DNA of 10,576 nucleotides from Desulfurococcales archaeon (GCA_027028805.1 JALVHX010000142.1:1-10576), one strand, 5' to 3'. Counted from the stretch's first letter, positions 1 to 8,200 are shown. The notes: generated by a model from the letters alone, not told the origin. Numbers and translations are program-made.

Positions 1-637
1 CCTTGGTGTCCTCGCTGTTTATTATCGGAGGCATGCTCAGTATTCTCCCCTCGCTATCCCTGAGAACAGGGTACTTGTCGTGGGGCTTGAGGAGGTGGGC
101 GTACCGGATCCCCTTCTCCGTCTCCTCAAGTATCTCCTCCAGGCTCATCTCCCTTGTCTCGCCCAGGGGAACGAACCGGGTTTCAAGGGGATCCCTGAGC
201 TCATAGTACACCGGGGGCTTGATCCTGTCAAGGTCATATACGCCTATGCTCGCCTTCCTCCTATCCCTGCCATAAGTAATGTGTAGCTTCTCCTGGAGCT
301 GCATGATCTGCGCCACGGCCTCGTCGCTCAGCTCCACGTCCAGCACCGCGGCGAAGGCCACGTAGGGCCTATAGTGTACGTCGACGCTGTAGGCCTTGAG
401 CCCCTTGTCCCTGAACCTGAAGCTGTTCCTGCCTATGCCGAGGAGAAGCCTTATAGCCCTCGCCGCTCCCTCGGCGCTGAATAGATCCGGTCTGTCATGG
501 TTGGCCTCATACTCTATCTCGTCCCCCTCAAGCCTATCCACCTCGCATTTCAGCATGGAGAGATACTCTATTATCTCCTCGTCGCCGAGGGTTTTCCCGA
601 CGAGGCCCTCGAGATCCCTCCTATTGATCGTTATCAT
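1..637 (-). CDS. pheT: Phenylalanyl-tRNA synthetase beta subunit (N-terminal part, 3' end outside window)
   Basis: This is the beta chain of the cytoplasmic (alpha-beta)2 phenylalanyl-tRNA synthetase, which charges tRNA-Phe. The gene was read by translating the minus strand from ATG 637-635; 212 codons are visible before the window ends. The start reads MITINRRDLEGLVGK, followed by the family block NHDRPDLFSAEG (residues about 47-58). Next comes the B3/B4 region with RPYVAF and QLQEKLHITYGRDRRKASIG. A further block reads DLDRIKPPVYY, then FVPLG and MPPIINSEDT at the window edge. This order matches archaeal/eukaryotic-type PheT rather than the longer bacterial type. An in-frame TGA lies four codons upstream and no other ATG fits, so the start is fairly secure. 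No strong Shine-Dalgarno is seen. It lies 94 bases downstream of the methyltransferase gene on the same strand and could be co-transcribed or use its own TATA-like element. Confidence 0.95.
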   Translation of the reverse strand, partial: MITINRRDLEGLVGKTLGDEEIIEYLSMLKCEVDRLEGDEIEYEANHDRPDLFSAEGAARAIRLLLGIGRNSFRFRDKGLKAYSVDVHYRPYVAFAAVLDVELSDEAVAQIMQLQEKLHITYGRDRRKASIGVYDLDRIKPPVYYELRDPLETRFVPLGETREMSLEEILEETEKGIRYAHLLKPHDKYPVLRDSEGRILSMPPIINSEDTK

Positions 638-731
638 GGGCAATACTCATGCACCGTCCATCCGAGAACAATCCATGTGATCACGCCGGCGCCGATGCAT
701 AGTTATATGGGGCCGGGGCGGCTATAAATCG
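638..731 (-). promoter_or_regulatory. Intergenic spacer with candidate pheT promoter
   Basis: On the minus strand this spacer contains two TATA-like stretches: ATTTATAG at about 723-730 and CCATATAAC at about 703-711. Either could drive pheT, giving leaders of roughly 40-60 bases. No oligo-T run ends the upstream methyltransferase gene, so read-through into pheT is also possible. A nine-codon ATG ORF starting at 650 overlaps the pheT start out of frame; I do not call it a gene. Confidence 0.35.
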
Positions 732-1829
732 TTACCCACGCCCCTCCTTGTGGAGGATACATATAGTTGATCCTATCATCCCGTGTAGATGCGGGAAAGT
801 CCTGACACACTCCTCGACGCGTGGATCGAATACTAGGCGGTGGAACCTCCTCAAGCCCCTGCTCCAGTTGAACAGCTTCACGGGAGGCGGCGTCACCGTC
901 AGCTCCCCGTGCTCCGCGAGGATCCTTGTAACAACGTACTCGTTCTCCTCCGGCGCTATGCTACAGGTGACGTATACGAGGTAGCCGTCGTCCTCCAGGA
1001 TCGATGCGGCGGCGTCGAGGAGCTGTATCTCCCTCGCCACTATCCTCGCGAGATCCCTCTGGGTTGTACGCGTCTTCCTGCCGGGATCAATCATTATCGT
1101 TCCCTCGGCGCTACATGGGGCGTCGAGCAGGATCCACCTATACTTCTTCCCACGGCCCGGGAGCTTCCTCAGATCACTCCACGTCACCACGATGTTCCAG
1201 AGACGCATCCGCAGCATATGCATTATTATCGCCTTAACCCTGTAGAGCGCGATATCGTTGGCAACCACCACGCCCCTGCCCGCCAGGAGCTGGGCGAGAT
1301 GAGTAGCCTTGCCCCCGGGGCCCGCGCAGGCATCCAGCACCGTCCCGTAGCCATGCATCTCCATGAGCCTGTGGATGAGTATCGGCGGTATAAGGGGGGC
1401 GGCGTCCCTGTGCACGTAATAGTAGCCCTTGAGATACTCGTGGGTGGCGCCTATGCTGGGCCTCGGAGGCCTCTCCACAACCCTGTAGCCGATCCCGCTC
1501 CACTCTATGCGGCGGAGAACAAAACCCATCCCCGAGAGCCTGTCCACCAGCCAGTCGCAGTTAACCCGTGTATTGTTGCAACGGATAACCGGGCTCAGCT
1601 TCTCCTCGAAAGCCTCGAGGAGCCTGAGGGCCCCCTCTAGGCCCAGCATATAGATGTATCTCTGAACCATGTAGGGTAGATACCCATACTTCTCCGCCAA
1701 GACCCTGGCCTGCTCCGAGGCCTCCACGCGTATCTCGCCGTAGATCTCCTCCGCAGACGCCTTCACGCTACCACCGTGTCTCCCGGGGAAGAGCTCTTGA
1801 GAGACGGCATCCGGGGATCCCTGCACCAT
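732..1829 (-). CDS. NOL1/NOP2/Sun-family RNA (cytosine-5) methyltransferase
   Basis: This is a predicted S-adenosylmethionine-dependent enzyme that makes 5-methylcytosine in tRNA or rRNA in the cytoplasm. The first 120 or so residues form an N-terminal RNA-binding region typical of the archaeal members. The Rossmann methyltransferase core follows. Motif I is DACAGPGGKATHL (166-178, AdoMet binding), with acidic ND at 191-192 and SDLRKL at 218-223. Motif IV is LDAPCS (235-240, Cys239, release of product). Motif VI is VTCSIAPEENE (287-297), with Cys289 as the expected nucleophile. The C-terminal TFPHLHGMIG matches the family's closing motif. The 365-residue length is slightly long for archaeal relatives. 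The ATG at 1829 has no clear Shine-Dalgarno, while a GTG at 1766 (residue 22) is preceded by GGTGGT and removes a poorly conserved-looking leader, so the shorter start is a real alternative. Whether tRNA or rRNA is the substrate cannot be told from the sequence. Confidence 0.93.
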   Translation of the reverse strand: MVQGSPDAVSQELFPGRHGGSVKASAEEIYGEIRVEASEQARVLAEKYGYLPYMVQRYIYMLGLEGALRLLEAFEEKLSPVIRCNNTRVNCDWLVDRLSGMGFVLRRIEWSGIGYRVVERPPRPSIGATHEYLKGYYYVHRDAAPLIPPILIHRLMEMHGYGTVLDACAGPGGKATHLAQLLAGRGVVVANDIALYRVKAIIMHMLRMRLWNIVVTWSDLRKLPGRGKKYRWILLDAPCSAEGTIMIDPGRKTRTTQRDLARIVAREIQLLDAAASILEDDGYLVYVTCSIAPEENEYVVTRILAEHGELTVTPPPVKLFNWSRGLRRFHRLVFDPRVEECVRTFPHLHGMIGSTICILHKEGRG

Positions 1830-1925
1830 CAGCCCATCGTGTTCGTTGACCAGGGGTATGGGAAGGGTTATTGCTATCTATGCCTAAAAATTATCAATGA
1901 ACAAAAGCATCTATGGGTGACCGCT
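1830..1925. promoter_or_regulatory. Divergent promoter region between methyltransferase and pilin-like gene
   Basis: This 96-base spacer separates two diverging genes and is far more A/T-rich than its surroundings around 1870-1905. For the plus strand, CTAAAAATTA (1884-1893) is a good archaeal TATA candidate, about 33-42 bases before the ATG at 1926. For the minus strand the same A/T core or the ATAGCAATAA stretch near 1867-1877 could serve. Base positions are read directly; promoter function is inferred. Confidence 0.5.
1915..1920 (+). promoter_or_regulatory. Shine-Dalgarno of the pilin-like gene
   Basis: The GGGTGA at 1915-1920 matches part of the archaeal anti-SD complement (GGAGGTGATC) and ends five bases before ATG 1926. 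It supports that start over the upstream in-frame ATG at 1776, which would overlap the divergent methyltransferase gene. Confidence 0.6.
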
Positions 1926-2015
1926 ATGAGGGGTATAAGCGCGATAATAGCCGTGGTAATAATAGTGGCTGTGGCGGTGGCTATAAGCGTTGGGCTGGCG
2001 ATGTGGCTTATAGGC
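1926..2015 (+). other. Class III (type IV pilin-like) signal peptide and membrane/assembly helix
   Basis: Residues 1-30 are a charged head (Met-Arg), Gly3 at the expected cleavage site followed by Ile-Ser, and an unbroken hydrophobic stretch ending in MWLIG. In archaellins and archaeal adhesion pilins this helix forms the fibre core after cleavage. The motif is visible directly; processing and assembly are inferred. Confidence 0.7.
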
Positions 2016-4160
2016 GTGTCCTCCTCAGCCGGCTATGGGACGAGGCCGGTTAGGCTGGATATCTATAGCTTCCAGAAGTTCGGGCCTATGTACAGGCTCA
2101 TCCTCCGCAACACGGGTTCCGAGAGCCTGCTGATAGACGATATATTGATCAACGACAAGCCGAGCACCATAAAGCTGGTATACGATCTAGAGGATCCCGA
2201 TAAGTATTTCAAGCTATACGTGAAAGGAGTGACGGTGCGCGACGACCCGATCCGCGTCGACCCCGGCCAGACGGTGAGCGTGATCGGTATACCGCCGGTG
2301 GAGCTACGCTCCGGCCAAGTATACTCGATACGCGTACACACGGCCCTGGGCTTCGAGGCATACGTGCCCCTAGAGATATCCTCCGCGATACCCGTAGAGA
2401 TGTATATGGTTAGGCTAGTGGCCCTGACAGACGCGCCCCACGCCCGCCTCTTTGTCTCCGTTGACGGCGGCGCAGAGGCATGGCTCAACAACTACAAGGT
2501 TCTCAGCAGGATCAGCGACTCCGTCACGGCGTCCTACTGGAACTACAACGTCCTCGTAGACGATAAGCTGAGAGACGACTACAATATACTGGCCATACAC
2601 GCTAGGAGGAACAACGCACAGTACAGCTACATAGACGCCGAGATAGGGTTCCAGGTGAAGAAATGGGATCCCGTGGCGAAGACCATGGTGAACGCCTACT
2701 ATCTATCGCTCAGGTTCGATAAGAAATGGAGATACACCACCCAGACACCTGCCCAGAACTGGTATGAGCCAGGCTTCAACGACACCGGGTGGAGGATCGG
2801 GGAGACGCCTATAGGGAATACTAGACAGCCGTCAACCGCGACATGCTTCACTGATCTATACGCGCGCAAGACGATCAGAGTCCCCGACCAGGTTAACGGT
2901 GTCCCCGTCACAGGCATAGCGTATGCAGAGCTCCGCATATCCTCCGACGACGGGGCCGAGGCATGGGTTAACGGCGACAAGGTTCTCAGCAGAATAACCG
3001 ATACACATGGCTCAGACTACTGGAACTACCGTGTAGACGTAACGGACGCCGTGTCTCTGGGCGGGAACACGCTGGCCATACACATACATAATACCGGGAG
3101 CACCTGCTACATGGACGCCGAGCTATACGTGGCGCTCGTGCTAAGCAACGGGGAGACAGCAGTCCTCGTATACCCGCCAAGATTCGAGGCCAGATACATA
3201 GCCGACACAACGCCTCCACAGGGATGGTATATGAGGAGCTTCAACGACACCGGGTGGAATAAGGGAACCCTCCCAATAGGAAACCATCCATCCCCGAGGG
3301 CGCCTAACACACAGCTGAGCTATAACGATATATATGTACGCATAAACTTCACCTTCCCCGACGGCGCACCCGTCGCGTTCGTCAACGGATGGTATAGGAG
3401 GCTCCACACAGGATACAGCGGCTGGATGGTAGAGTTCAACCCCGTTACATGGGAGTACAGGTACTGGAGACTCTACAACCCCGACGGCGATCCAAGGACG
3501 ACCGACGACATGATACTAGTGGGCGCAAACAACACCGTGGGAAGCCTCAAGAACCCGCCGCCCCCACAGTATAGCGGCGAGACAATAGTCGTACAGAGCT
3601 ACGGCGACCACGCCCACGACTTCGTTGTGAACACGCCGGGAGGCTACGGCATCTCCTCGCCGTTCATAGTGGTGCTGAACCCGCATGTAAAGAAGGCGTC
3701 GAACTATACATGGTACAACCTCAACGAGGCTGTTAAACAAAAGTTTGTACGCCAGCCAGTGGACAGGGCCATACAGGGCCTGGACCTCATAATACTATGG
3801 GAGGATCTATGGCACGGCCCGCCCCCAACCACGACGTGGACATGGAACGACGCCTACTCGCTAATAGACCACGTTGTAAGGGTGACGTGGCGCGAGGACG
3901 GCTCGGTGCGCATAGCCGTCTACAGGTGCAGTGGATGGTATCTCCACGTGTTCCTACTGGGCACACAGTACATCTACTACAAGCCCCACAGCGACAACTG
4001 GGGAGAAACAACCGGGGGAGACCCGAACCCCCAGGGCATATGGTGGTACACCGACAGCCAGGGATTCTACGTGGAATACGAGAGAGGCCTCCCAAGGGCA
4101 GGGTACGAGTACTGGATATCGCCGAGCGGGTACAAGGTCGAGATCTGGGAGATAAAGTAG
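1926..4160 (+). CDS. Large pilin-like surface protein with duplicated galactose-binding-like domains
   Basis: This is predicted to be a secreted or surface-assembled protein of 744 residues. It opens with MRGISAIIAVVIIVAV: a short basic head, Gly3, then about 27 hydrophobic residues, as in archaeal class III (type IV pilin/archaellin) signal peptides cut after Gly by a PibD/FlaK-type peptidase. Residues 40-150 resemble a small pilin-type beta domain (LRNTGSESLLIDDILIND). Residues about 165-490 hold repeated halves of a galactose-binding-like beta-sandwich: DGGAEAWLNNYKVLSRI (180-196) and DDGAEAWVNGDKVLSRI (341-357), plus GFNDTGWRIGETPIGN (283-298) and SFNDTGWNKGTLPIGN (438-453). Residues 500-744 contain 15 Trp and match no family I recognise. 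No C-terminal membrane segment is seen. The start is set by the signal motif, the GGGTGA site and the TATA-like box. A role in adhesion or sugar binding, as part of a pilus or a 'bindosome'-like assembly, is inferred. The alternative is a stand-alone membrane-anchored lectin. Confidence 0.78.
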   Translation: MRGISAIIAVVIIVAVAVAISVGLAMWLIGVSSSAGYGTRPVRLDIYSFQKFGPMYRLILRNTGSESLLIDDILINDKPSTIKLVYDLEDPDKYFKLYVKGVTVRDDPIRVDPGQTVSVIGIPPVELRSGQVYSIRVHTALGFEAYVPLEISSAIPVEMYMVRLVALTDAPHARLFVSVDGGAEAWLNNYKVLSRISDSVTASYWNYNVLVDDKLRDDYNILAIHARRNNAQYSYIDAEIGFQVKKWDPVAKTMVNAYYLSLRFDKKWRYTTQTPAQNWYEPGFNDTGWRIGETPIGNTRQPSTATCFTDLYARKTIRVPDQVNGVPVTGIAYAELRISSDDGAEAWVNGDKVLSRITDTHGSDYWNYRVDVTDAVSLGGNTLAIHIHNTGSTCYMDAELYVALVLSNGETAVLVYPPRFEARYIADTTPPQGWYMRSFNDTGWNKGTLPIGNHPSPRAPNTQLSYNDIYVRINFTFPDGAPVAFVNGWYRRLHTGYSGWMVEFNPVTWEYRYWRLYNPDGDPRTTDDMILVGANNTVGSLKNPPPPQYSGETIVVQSYGDHAHDFVVNTPGGYGISSPFIVVLNPHVKKASNYTWYNLNEAVKQKFVRQPVDRAIQGLDLIILWEDLWHGPPPTTTWTWNDAYSLIDHVVRVTWREDGSVRIAVYRCSGWYLHVFLLGTQYIYYKPHSDNWGETTGGDPNPQGIWWYTDSQGFYVEYERGLPRAGYEYWISPSGYKVEIWEIK
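2406..3410 (+). repeat. Internal duplication encoding galactose-binding-like modules
   Basis: The coding region contains two and a half copies of one module. The 'DGAEAW-N-KVLSRI...YWNY...LAIH...DAE' half occurs at residues 178-240 (2457-2645) and 340-402 (2943-3131). The 'W-FNDTGW--G--PIGN' half occurs at residues about 265-317 (2718-2876) and about 420-472 (3183-3341). Similarity extends to DNA: a 21-base stretch is identical at 2773-2793 and 3238-3258, and GACAAGGTTCTCAGCAG at 2969-2985 differs from its partner near 2497 by one base. The third copy loses the pattern after residue 490. Confidence 0.8.
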
Positions 4161-4182
4161 CAGGCAAACAAGCATCCCCTAA

Positions 4183-4190
4183 CTTTTTTA
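4183..4190 (+). terminator. Oligo-T terminator of the pilin-like gene
   Basis: CTTTTTTA lies 23 bases after the TAG stop at 4158-4160. A run of six T without a required hairpin is the usual archaeal termination signal. Confidence 0.5.
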
Positions 4191-4308
4191 TCCAATCCCT
4201 ATTCTCCCCAATAATCCCTTGAGAAGACGCTACTCCAACACATCGTCTAATCCATTACACGTGAAGATTTAACATAGATGTCTGATTAGTTAATCCTTGA
4301 CAAGACTC
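4191..4308 (+). promoter_or_regulatory. Upstream region of the aminopeptidase gene with candidate TATA box
   Basis: This A/T-richer spacer carries AGATTTAACATAG at 4265-4277, about 60 bases before the TTG start, as the best TATA-like candidate. A second possibility is TAGTTAATCC at 4288-4297. Neither is compelling on sequence alone. No gene, RNA or repeat was recognised in the rest of the spacer. Confidence 0.3.
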
Positions 4309-4335
4309 GATTCGCATCCGATGGGTGCGTGAATC
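4309..4335 (+). promoter_or_regulatory. Hairpin immediately before the TTG start codon
   Basis: The bases form an imperfect inverted repeat. GATT (4309-4312) pairs with AATC (4332-4335), and CGCATCC (4313-4319) pairs with GGGTGCG (4323-4329) with one T-G wobble and a GAT loop. The two bases 4330-4331 form a bulge. The stem ends one base before TTG 4336, and the only Shine-Dalgarno-like GGGTG lies inside its 3' arm. It could limit translation initiation or be an operator. Structure is read from sequence; function is inferred. Confidence 0.45.
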
Positions 4336-5190
4336 TTGGCTCAGGGCGGCCGCTTCAACAGGATATATGTCTCCATAGACTTCGAGGGCCTCCCCGGAAT
4401 AGCAGGGCTCACCATGCTGGGCCCGAGGAGCCCCCAGTACAGTGTGGGGCGCCTGGTTTCAACCAGAATCGCCAGGTTCATTGCGGAGCAACTCCTGGAG
4501 CACGGGTTCTCCCCAACCATAGCGGATAGCCATGGAACTATGACGAACATCGACTACCTCGAGATGCCGCGGGGCACTCTCCTAATACAGGGGTTCCCCC
4601 GCATGGTCTCAATGCTTACAGGGCTCGACGAGGGCTATGACGCCGCGTTCTTCATAGGCTACCACGCCGCCGCCGGCACCCGCTACGGCGTACTGGATCA
4701 CAGCTATAGCGGGAGAACCTTCCACGCCATATACCTCAACGGCGAGCAGGCCAGCGAGTACCTCCTCAACGCGCTCGCCGCGGGAGAGATCGGTGTCCCC
4801 GTGGCGCTCGTGGCCGGCGACTCCGTGCTCGAGGAGGAGGTTAGGAGACACACCCCCTGGGCCGTGTTCGTTGCCCTGAAGAAGGGGTATGGACGATACG
4901 CGGCAGGCTACGAGAGCCTCCCCGACATACTCTCCAAGCTCTCCCGAGGAATAGAGGTCGCCGTCTCCAGGATAAGGAGAAGGGAGACAAGGCCCCTGAG
5001 AATAGAGCCCCCCTATAGGCTTAGAATGATCCTACGCCGCACAGAGCAGGCCGATGCCGCAGAGCTCGTTCCCGGCGTCAGAAGAGTCGACGCCTACACG
5101 CTAGAGTACACCGCGGACTCCGCCATAGAGATCGTCAAGCTGGTTGAAGCCATAGCGTTCATAGGGTACGCTGTAAGCCATATATCGTGA
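4336..5190 (+). CDS. M55-family (DppA-type) zinc D-aminopeptidase
   Basis: This is a predicted cytoplasmic metallopeptidase of family M55, whose characterised bacterial member DppA removes N-terminal D-amino acids from peptides as a ring-shaped decamer. The ligand set is all present. Asp15 and Glu17 lie in SIDFEG, His66 in ADSHG, His110 in GYHAAAG and Glu137 in LNGEQ, with His122 in LDHSYSG at the place of the proposed catalytic His. The spacings (51, 44, 12 and 27 residues) fit DppA. The 284-residue length is normal. The TTG start is the first start codon after an in-frame TGA (4330-4332); the next ATG would remove the metal-binding N-terminus. It follows the pilin-like gene on the same strand after an oligo-T stop signal, and converges with the giant protease gene. 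The true substrate may be ordinary L-peptides, as archaeal M55 specificity is poorly settled. Confidence 0.9.
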   Translation: MAQGGRFNRIYVSIDFEGLPGIAGLTMLGPRSPQYSVGRLVSTRIARFIAEQLLEHGFSPTIADSHGTMTNIDYLEMPRGTLLIQGFPRMVSMLTGLDEGYDAAFFIGYHAAAGTRYGVLDHSYSGRTFHAIYLNGEQASEYLLNALAAGEIGVPVALVAGDSVLEEEVRRHTPWAVFVALKKGYGRYAAGYESLPDILSKLSRGIEVAVSRIRRRETRPLRIEPPYRLRMILRRTEQADAAELVPGVRRVDAYTLEYTADSAIEIVKLVEAIAFIGYAVSHIS

Positions 5191-5270
5191 ACCAATAGGC
5201 GATGATACAATAACCGGGTTGATAAAAAATATTATTGTTTTCAAACCATGGGCCCCGTGGGGCTCTCCTC
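5191..5270. terminator. Bidirectional terminator region between convergent genes
   Basis: For the plus-strand peptidase gene, TTATTGTTTTC (5232-5242) is the T-rich stop signal. For the minus-strand protease gene, the palindrome GCCCCGTGGGGC (5252-5263) lies eight bases past the stop codon. It is followed by TTTTTT on the minus strand (5229-5224). The hairpin-plus-T order on the minus strand looks like an intrinsic terminator, although archaeal termination mainly needs the T run. Confidence 0.5.
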
Positions 5271-8200
5271 TCACCTCCTTCTACGAGCAGCCAGGTAGAT
5301 CGCCGCCGCCAGCGACGCCAGGAGCATTAATGGCGTTATAGGTGGCTCGGGAGTCGGCAGGAGCTCCGGCGGCAGCGCCAACGTCTCTATTTCTGTCGAT
5401 GAGTATGTGGACGCGTTCCCTGGGTAGTCGGCTCTATATGTTAGTGTGGTGCCTGTGAGCCTTGTTAGATCCTCTATGTAGCTATAGGTTGCGACGCCGT
5501 CGGCGTCGGTGGTGTTTGTTCCCAGAAGTATCCATGAGCCCTTCTTGTAGAAGTATATTGTCGCGTTGCTGACCGGGCGCCCGTTTACTAGGAGCCTTGC
5601 CCTGAGCGTGACCATTATAGATGTATCATCAATGACTACGTAGCTCGTGTTCAGCTGGATAAATGCAGTATACTTGGCCTCGACAACGATATATGTATCC
5701 GATGCCTGATATGTCGCCGAGCCAGGGTATACTATATGGTAGGTATAGTTCCCGGGCTCGCCGAGCAAAAGCCCCGATAACACCGCTACGCCGCTAGCGT
5801 TGGTCACGGCCGTGCCCACCAGGGTCTCGCCTCCAGACACTATATAGAACTCTATGGTCTCGCCCCCAACGGGGACGCCGCCGCTTGTTAGAACAGCCAC
5901 TATGGCGAAAGGCTCGCCGACGGCGACGCGGCCTGGGAGCGTATAGGCCTCGATGCTTGTCCCATAGAGGGCGCCGTTCACGGTGAACTCGGATGAATAC
6001 TCCTCATAGACGATGTAGGCCCCAACCCTGCCAGTCACAAGGAGACGGATCGTGTGAGAGCCCTCCTCTACATCGTAGCCGTAGACCGCGTAGCCGGTGG
6101 AGTTCGTGTATATCGTAGCCACGTATACGTCGTCGACATAGACCCTGACCTCTGCGCCCGATACCGGAGAGTCTGTCAAAGCGTCGACAACCCTTATCGC
6201 TATCTCAACGCTCGAGCCGGGCGGGGCCGTGATAGTTGAGGGAGAGAGCTCCTCCACGTTCACCGGCCTCCTATTAGCGGTAACAGTATAGTTGGCCGAG
6301 GAGCCATAGTAGATCTCCGTGCCATTATATGTTATCGAGAACACATAGGAGGCGGCGCCCGCGAAGCTGTATGTTATAGAGGCGTAGCCGGTGGAGTTCG
6401 TTGTCACATTGAATGAGTCTACTAGAACCGAGCCGTTATAGATCCTCACTCCCAGCAGGGCGCCCCCTATGCTCCTATTCGTCTCGGAGACCAGGTGTAT
6501 AGTTAACGTGAACACGTCGCCCACATATACCGTTGAGGGCCCCGTGACATTGATTATGGTGGAGGCGTGGACGGTGAGGGCGTCGTAGTAATAGGCGTTG
6601 ACTCCCTGATACGTGGCGTTGCCGCCGTAGGCGAAGGTCACCGTGTATACCCCCTCAGTGCTAACCATAACGCCTATATGGGCTACTCCGTCGCCGCCCG
6701 TGGAGCCGGGGAATATAAGGGCGTCGGGCCCATAGAGGGCAACTGATACAACGGCGTTCCTGATAGGCGTCCCGTTCAGGCCGTCTACAAGGGTTATATT
6801 GAACACCTCTATATCATATACATCCATATCCCTCGGGAACTCCGCCGACAGGGACACGGGCCTGGGTTCATATGTCACCGCTATCTCTCCGGAGTAGGCC
6901 TCGGAGTATGTCGTTGACCCCGGGTAGTATGCGCGGTAATACACCGTGCCCGACACCCATCTTGTGGCGTTGATGAAGGCGTATCCATCGGGGCCCGTCA
7001 CCGCCGACCCGATTGTCTCCCATGTATCATCTATCTTAGCCTGGAACACTATGGTCTCGCCCTCAACAGGCGTGCCGTTGCTCACAAGCCTCGCTGTGAG
7101 CGTCACGTTCTCGCCGGCAAACTGTGTTGTAGGCGAAGCCGTCAGGTTCAGCTCAACCCCCTGAGCCTCCACGGTGACCGTGAAGTTCTGCGACTCCGAT
7201 GCATTGTATACGTAGTCGCGGCCCATATACACCAGCTTATATGTATACGTAGACGCCGCGGACTCGCTCCACTTCACGACAACGCCTCCGTCACTGCCCG
7301 TGGTGTTCTCGGCGACATACACCCACTCCGAGCCGCTCCACCGGTACAGCATGACGGTCTCCCCCGCGATCGGTCTCCCGCGCTCGTCTCTGAGAACAGC
7401 CTCTACAGCTATCTCTGAGCCAACTATGCCCGAGGAGGGCGTGGAGACCAGTGTTATCGTTGTGGCGAGGCTCTTCACGGTGAACGCTATGCTCGACGTG
7501 TTGTACGGCTCGAATGTCTCGTTTCCGGGATAGTATACGTGGAAGGCATAGGTCCCGTTTCTCAGGAACCTGTAGACCAGCACCGCATACCCATCAGGCC
7601 CCGTCACGGCCGCGTCGACCACGGTATCATTGTTGTCGAGCACGAGATAGACCTCTGCGCCGCCTATGGGCTGTGAGCCGCTGGGCAACGTGTAGTTGAG
7701 GCGTATCGTGAACCCCACGTAGTCATATACCCTTAGATCCGTGGAGTTGGGGGACGCCGTTATAGTGGATGGCGTGCGCTCGACAACTAGAGACGTCTCC
7801 TGGGACTCGTTGTAGGCGAGGTGAAGCGTCTTGTCGCCGCCGTAGACAGCCTTGAACACATATGTGCCCGCCGCCAGGAACACCTGTGTTATAGACACCT
7901 GGCCCGTCTCATTCGTTGTCTCGTTGAGGAGAAGAATCCATGTCGAGCCGCCGTCGCCGCTCATATAGATCGCTAGATACGCGTTCTCCACGGGAGCCGT
8001 GTCGTTGAGCCGGATAAGCCGAGCCGTGATAGTGACAGGCTCAACCGTATAGGCCGTTGAACTACTCACCGCTATCTCTACAAGGGTTCTAACCGTTACG
8101 TTGACGGATACATTGTTGCTCGCCGAGCCATAGTAGCTGGCCGAGCCCGGGTAGACCGCGTAGTAGATATGTATCCCGCCCACACGCGTGTTTATGGAGA

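Noticed and set aside
396..680. Plus-strand open frames in the first 730 bases
   Set aside because: They lie opposite the clear PheT coding frame on the minus strand and give Ser/Leu/Pro-rich products with no family motif.
840..1640. A 266-codon plus-strand open frame opposite the methyltransferase gene
   Set aside because: It is antisense to a gene with complete methyltransferase motifs, its product is low-complexity (Pro/Arg/His rich) with no recognisable domain, and no promoter or ribosome site precedes it.
1776..1925. Upstream in-frame extension of the pilin-like gene to ATG 1776
   Set aside because: It would overlap the divergent methyltransferase gene, bury the signal peptide 50 residues inside the protein, and skip the TATA-like box and GGGTGA site before ATG 1926.
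3797..4222. A 141-codon plus-strand frame overlapping the 3' end of the pilin-like gene
   Set aside because: It is an out-of-frame reading of the Trp-rich domain with Arg/Pro-rich composition and no initiation signal; GC-rich third positions commonly create such frames.
5191..5235. Possible C/D-box sRNA suggested by GCGATGAT near 5200
   Set aside because: The C box has a mismatch and no CTGA D box follows at a sensible distance.
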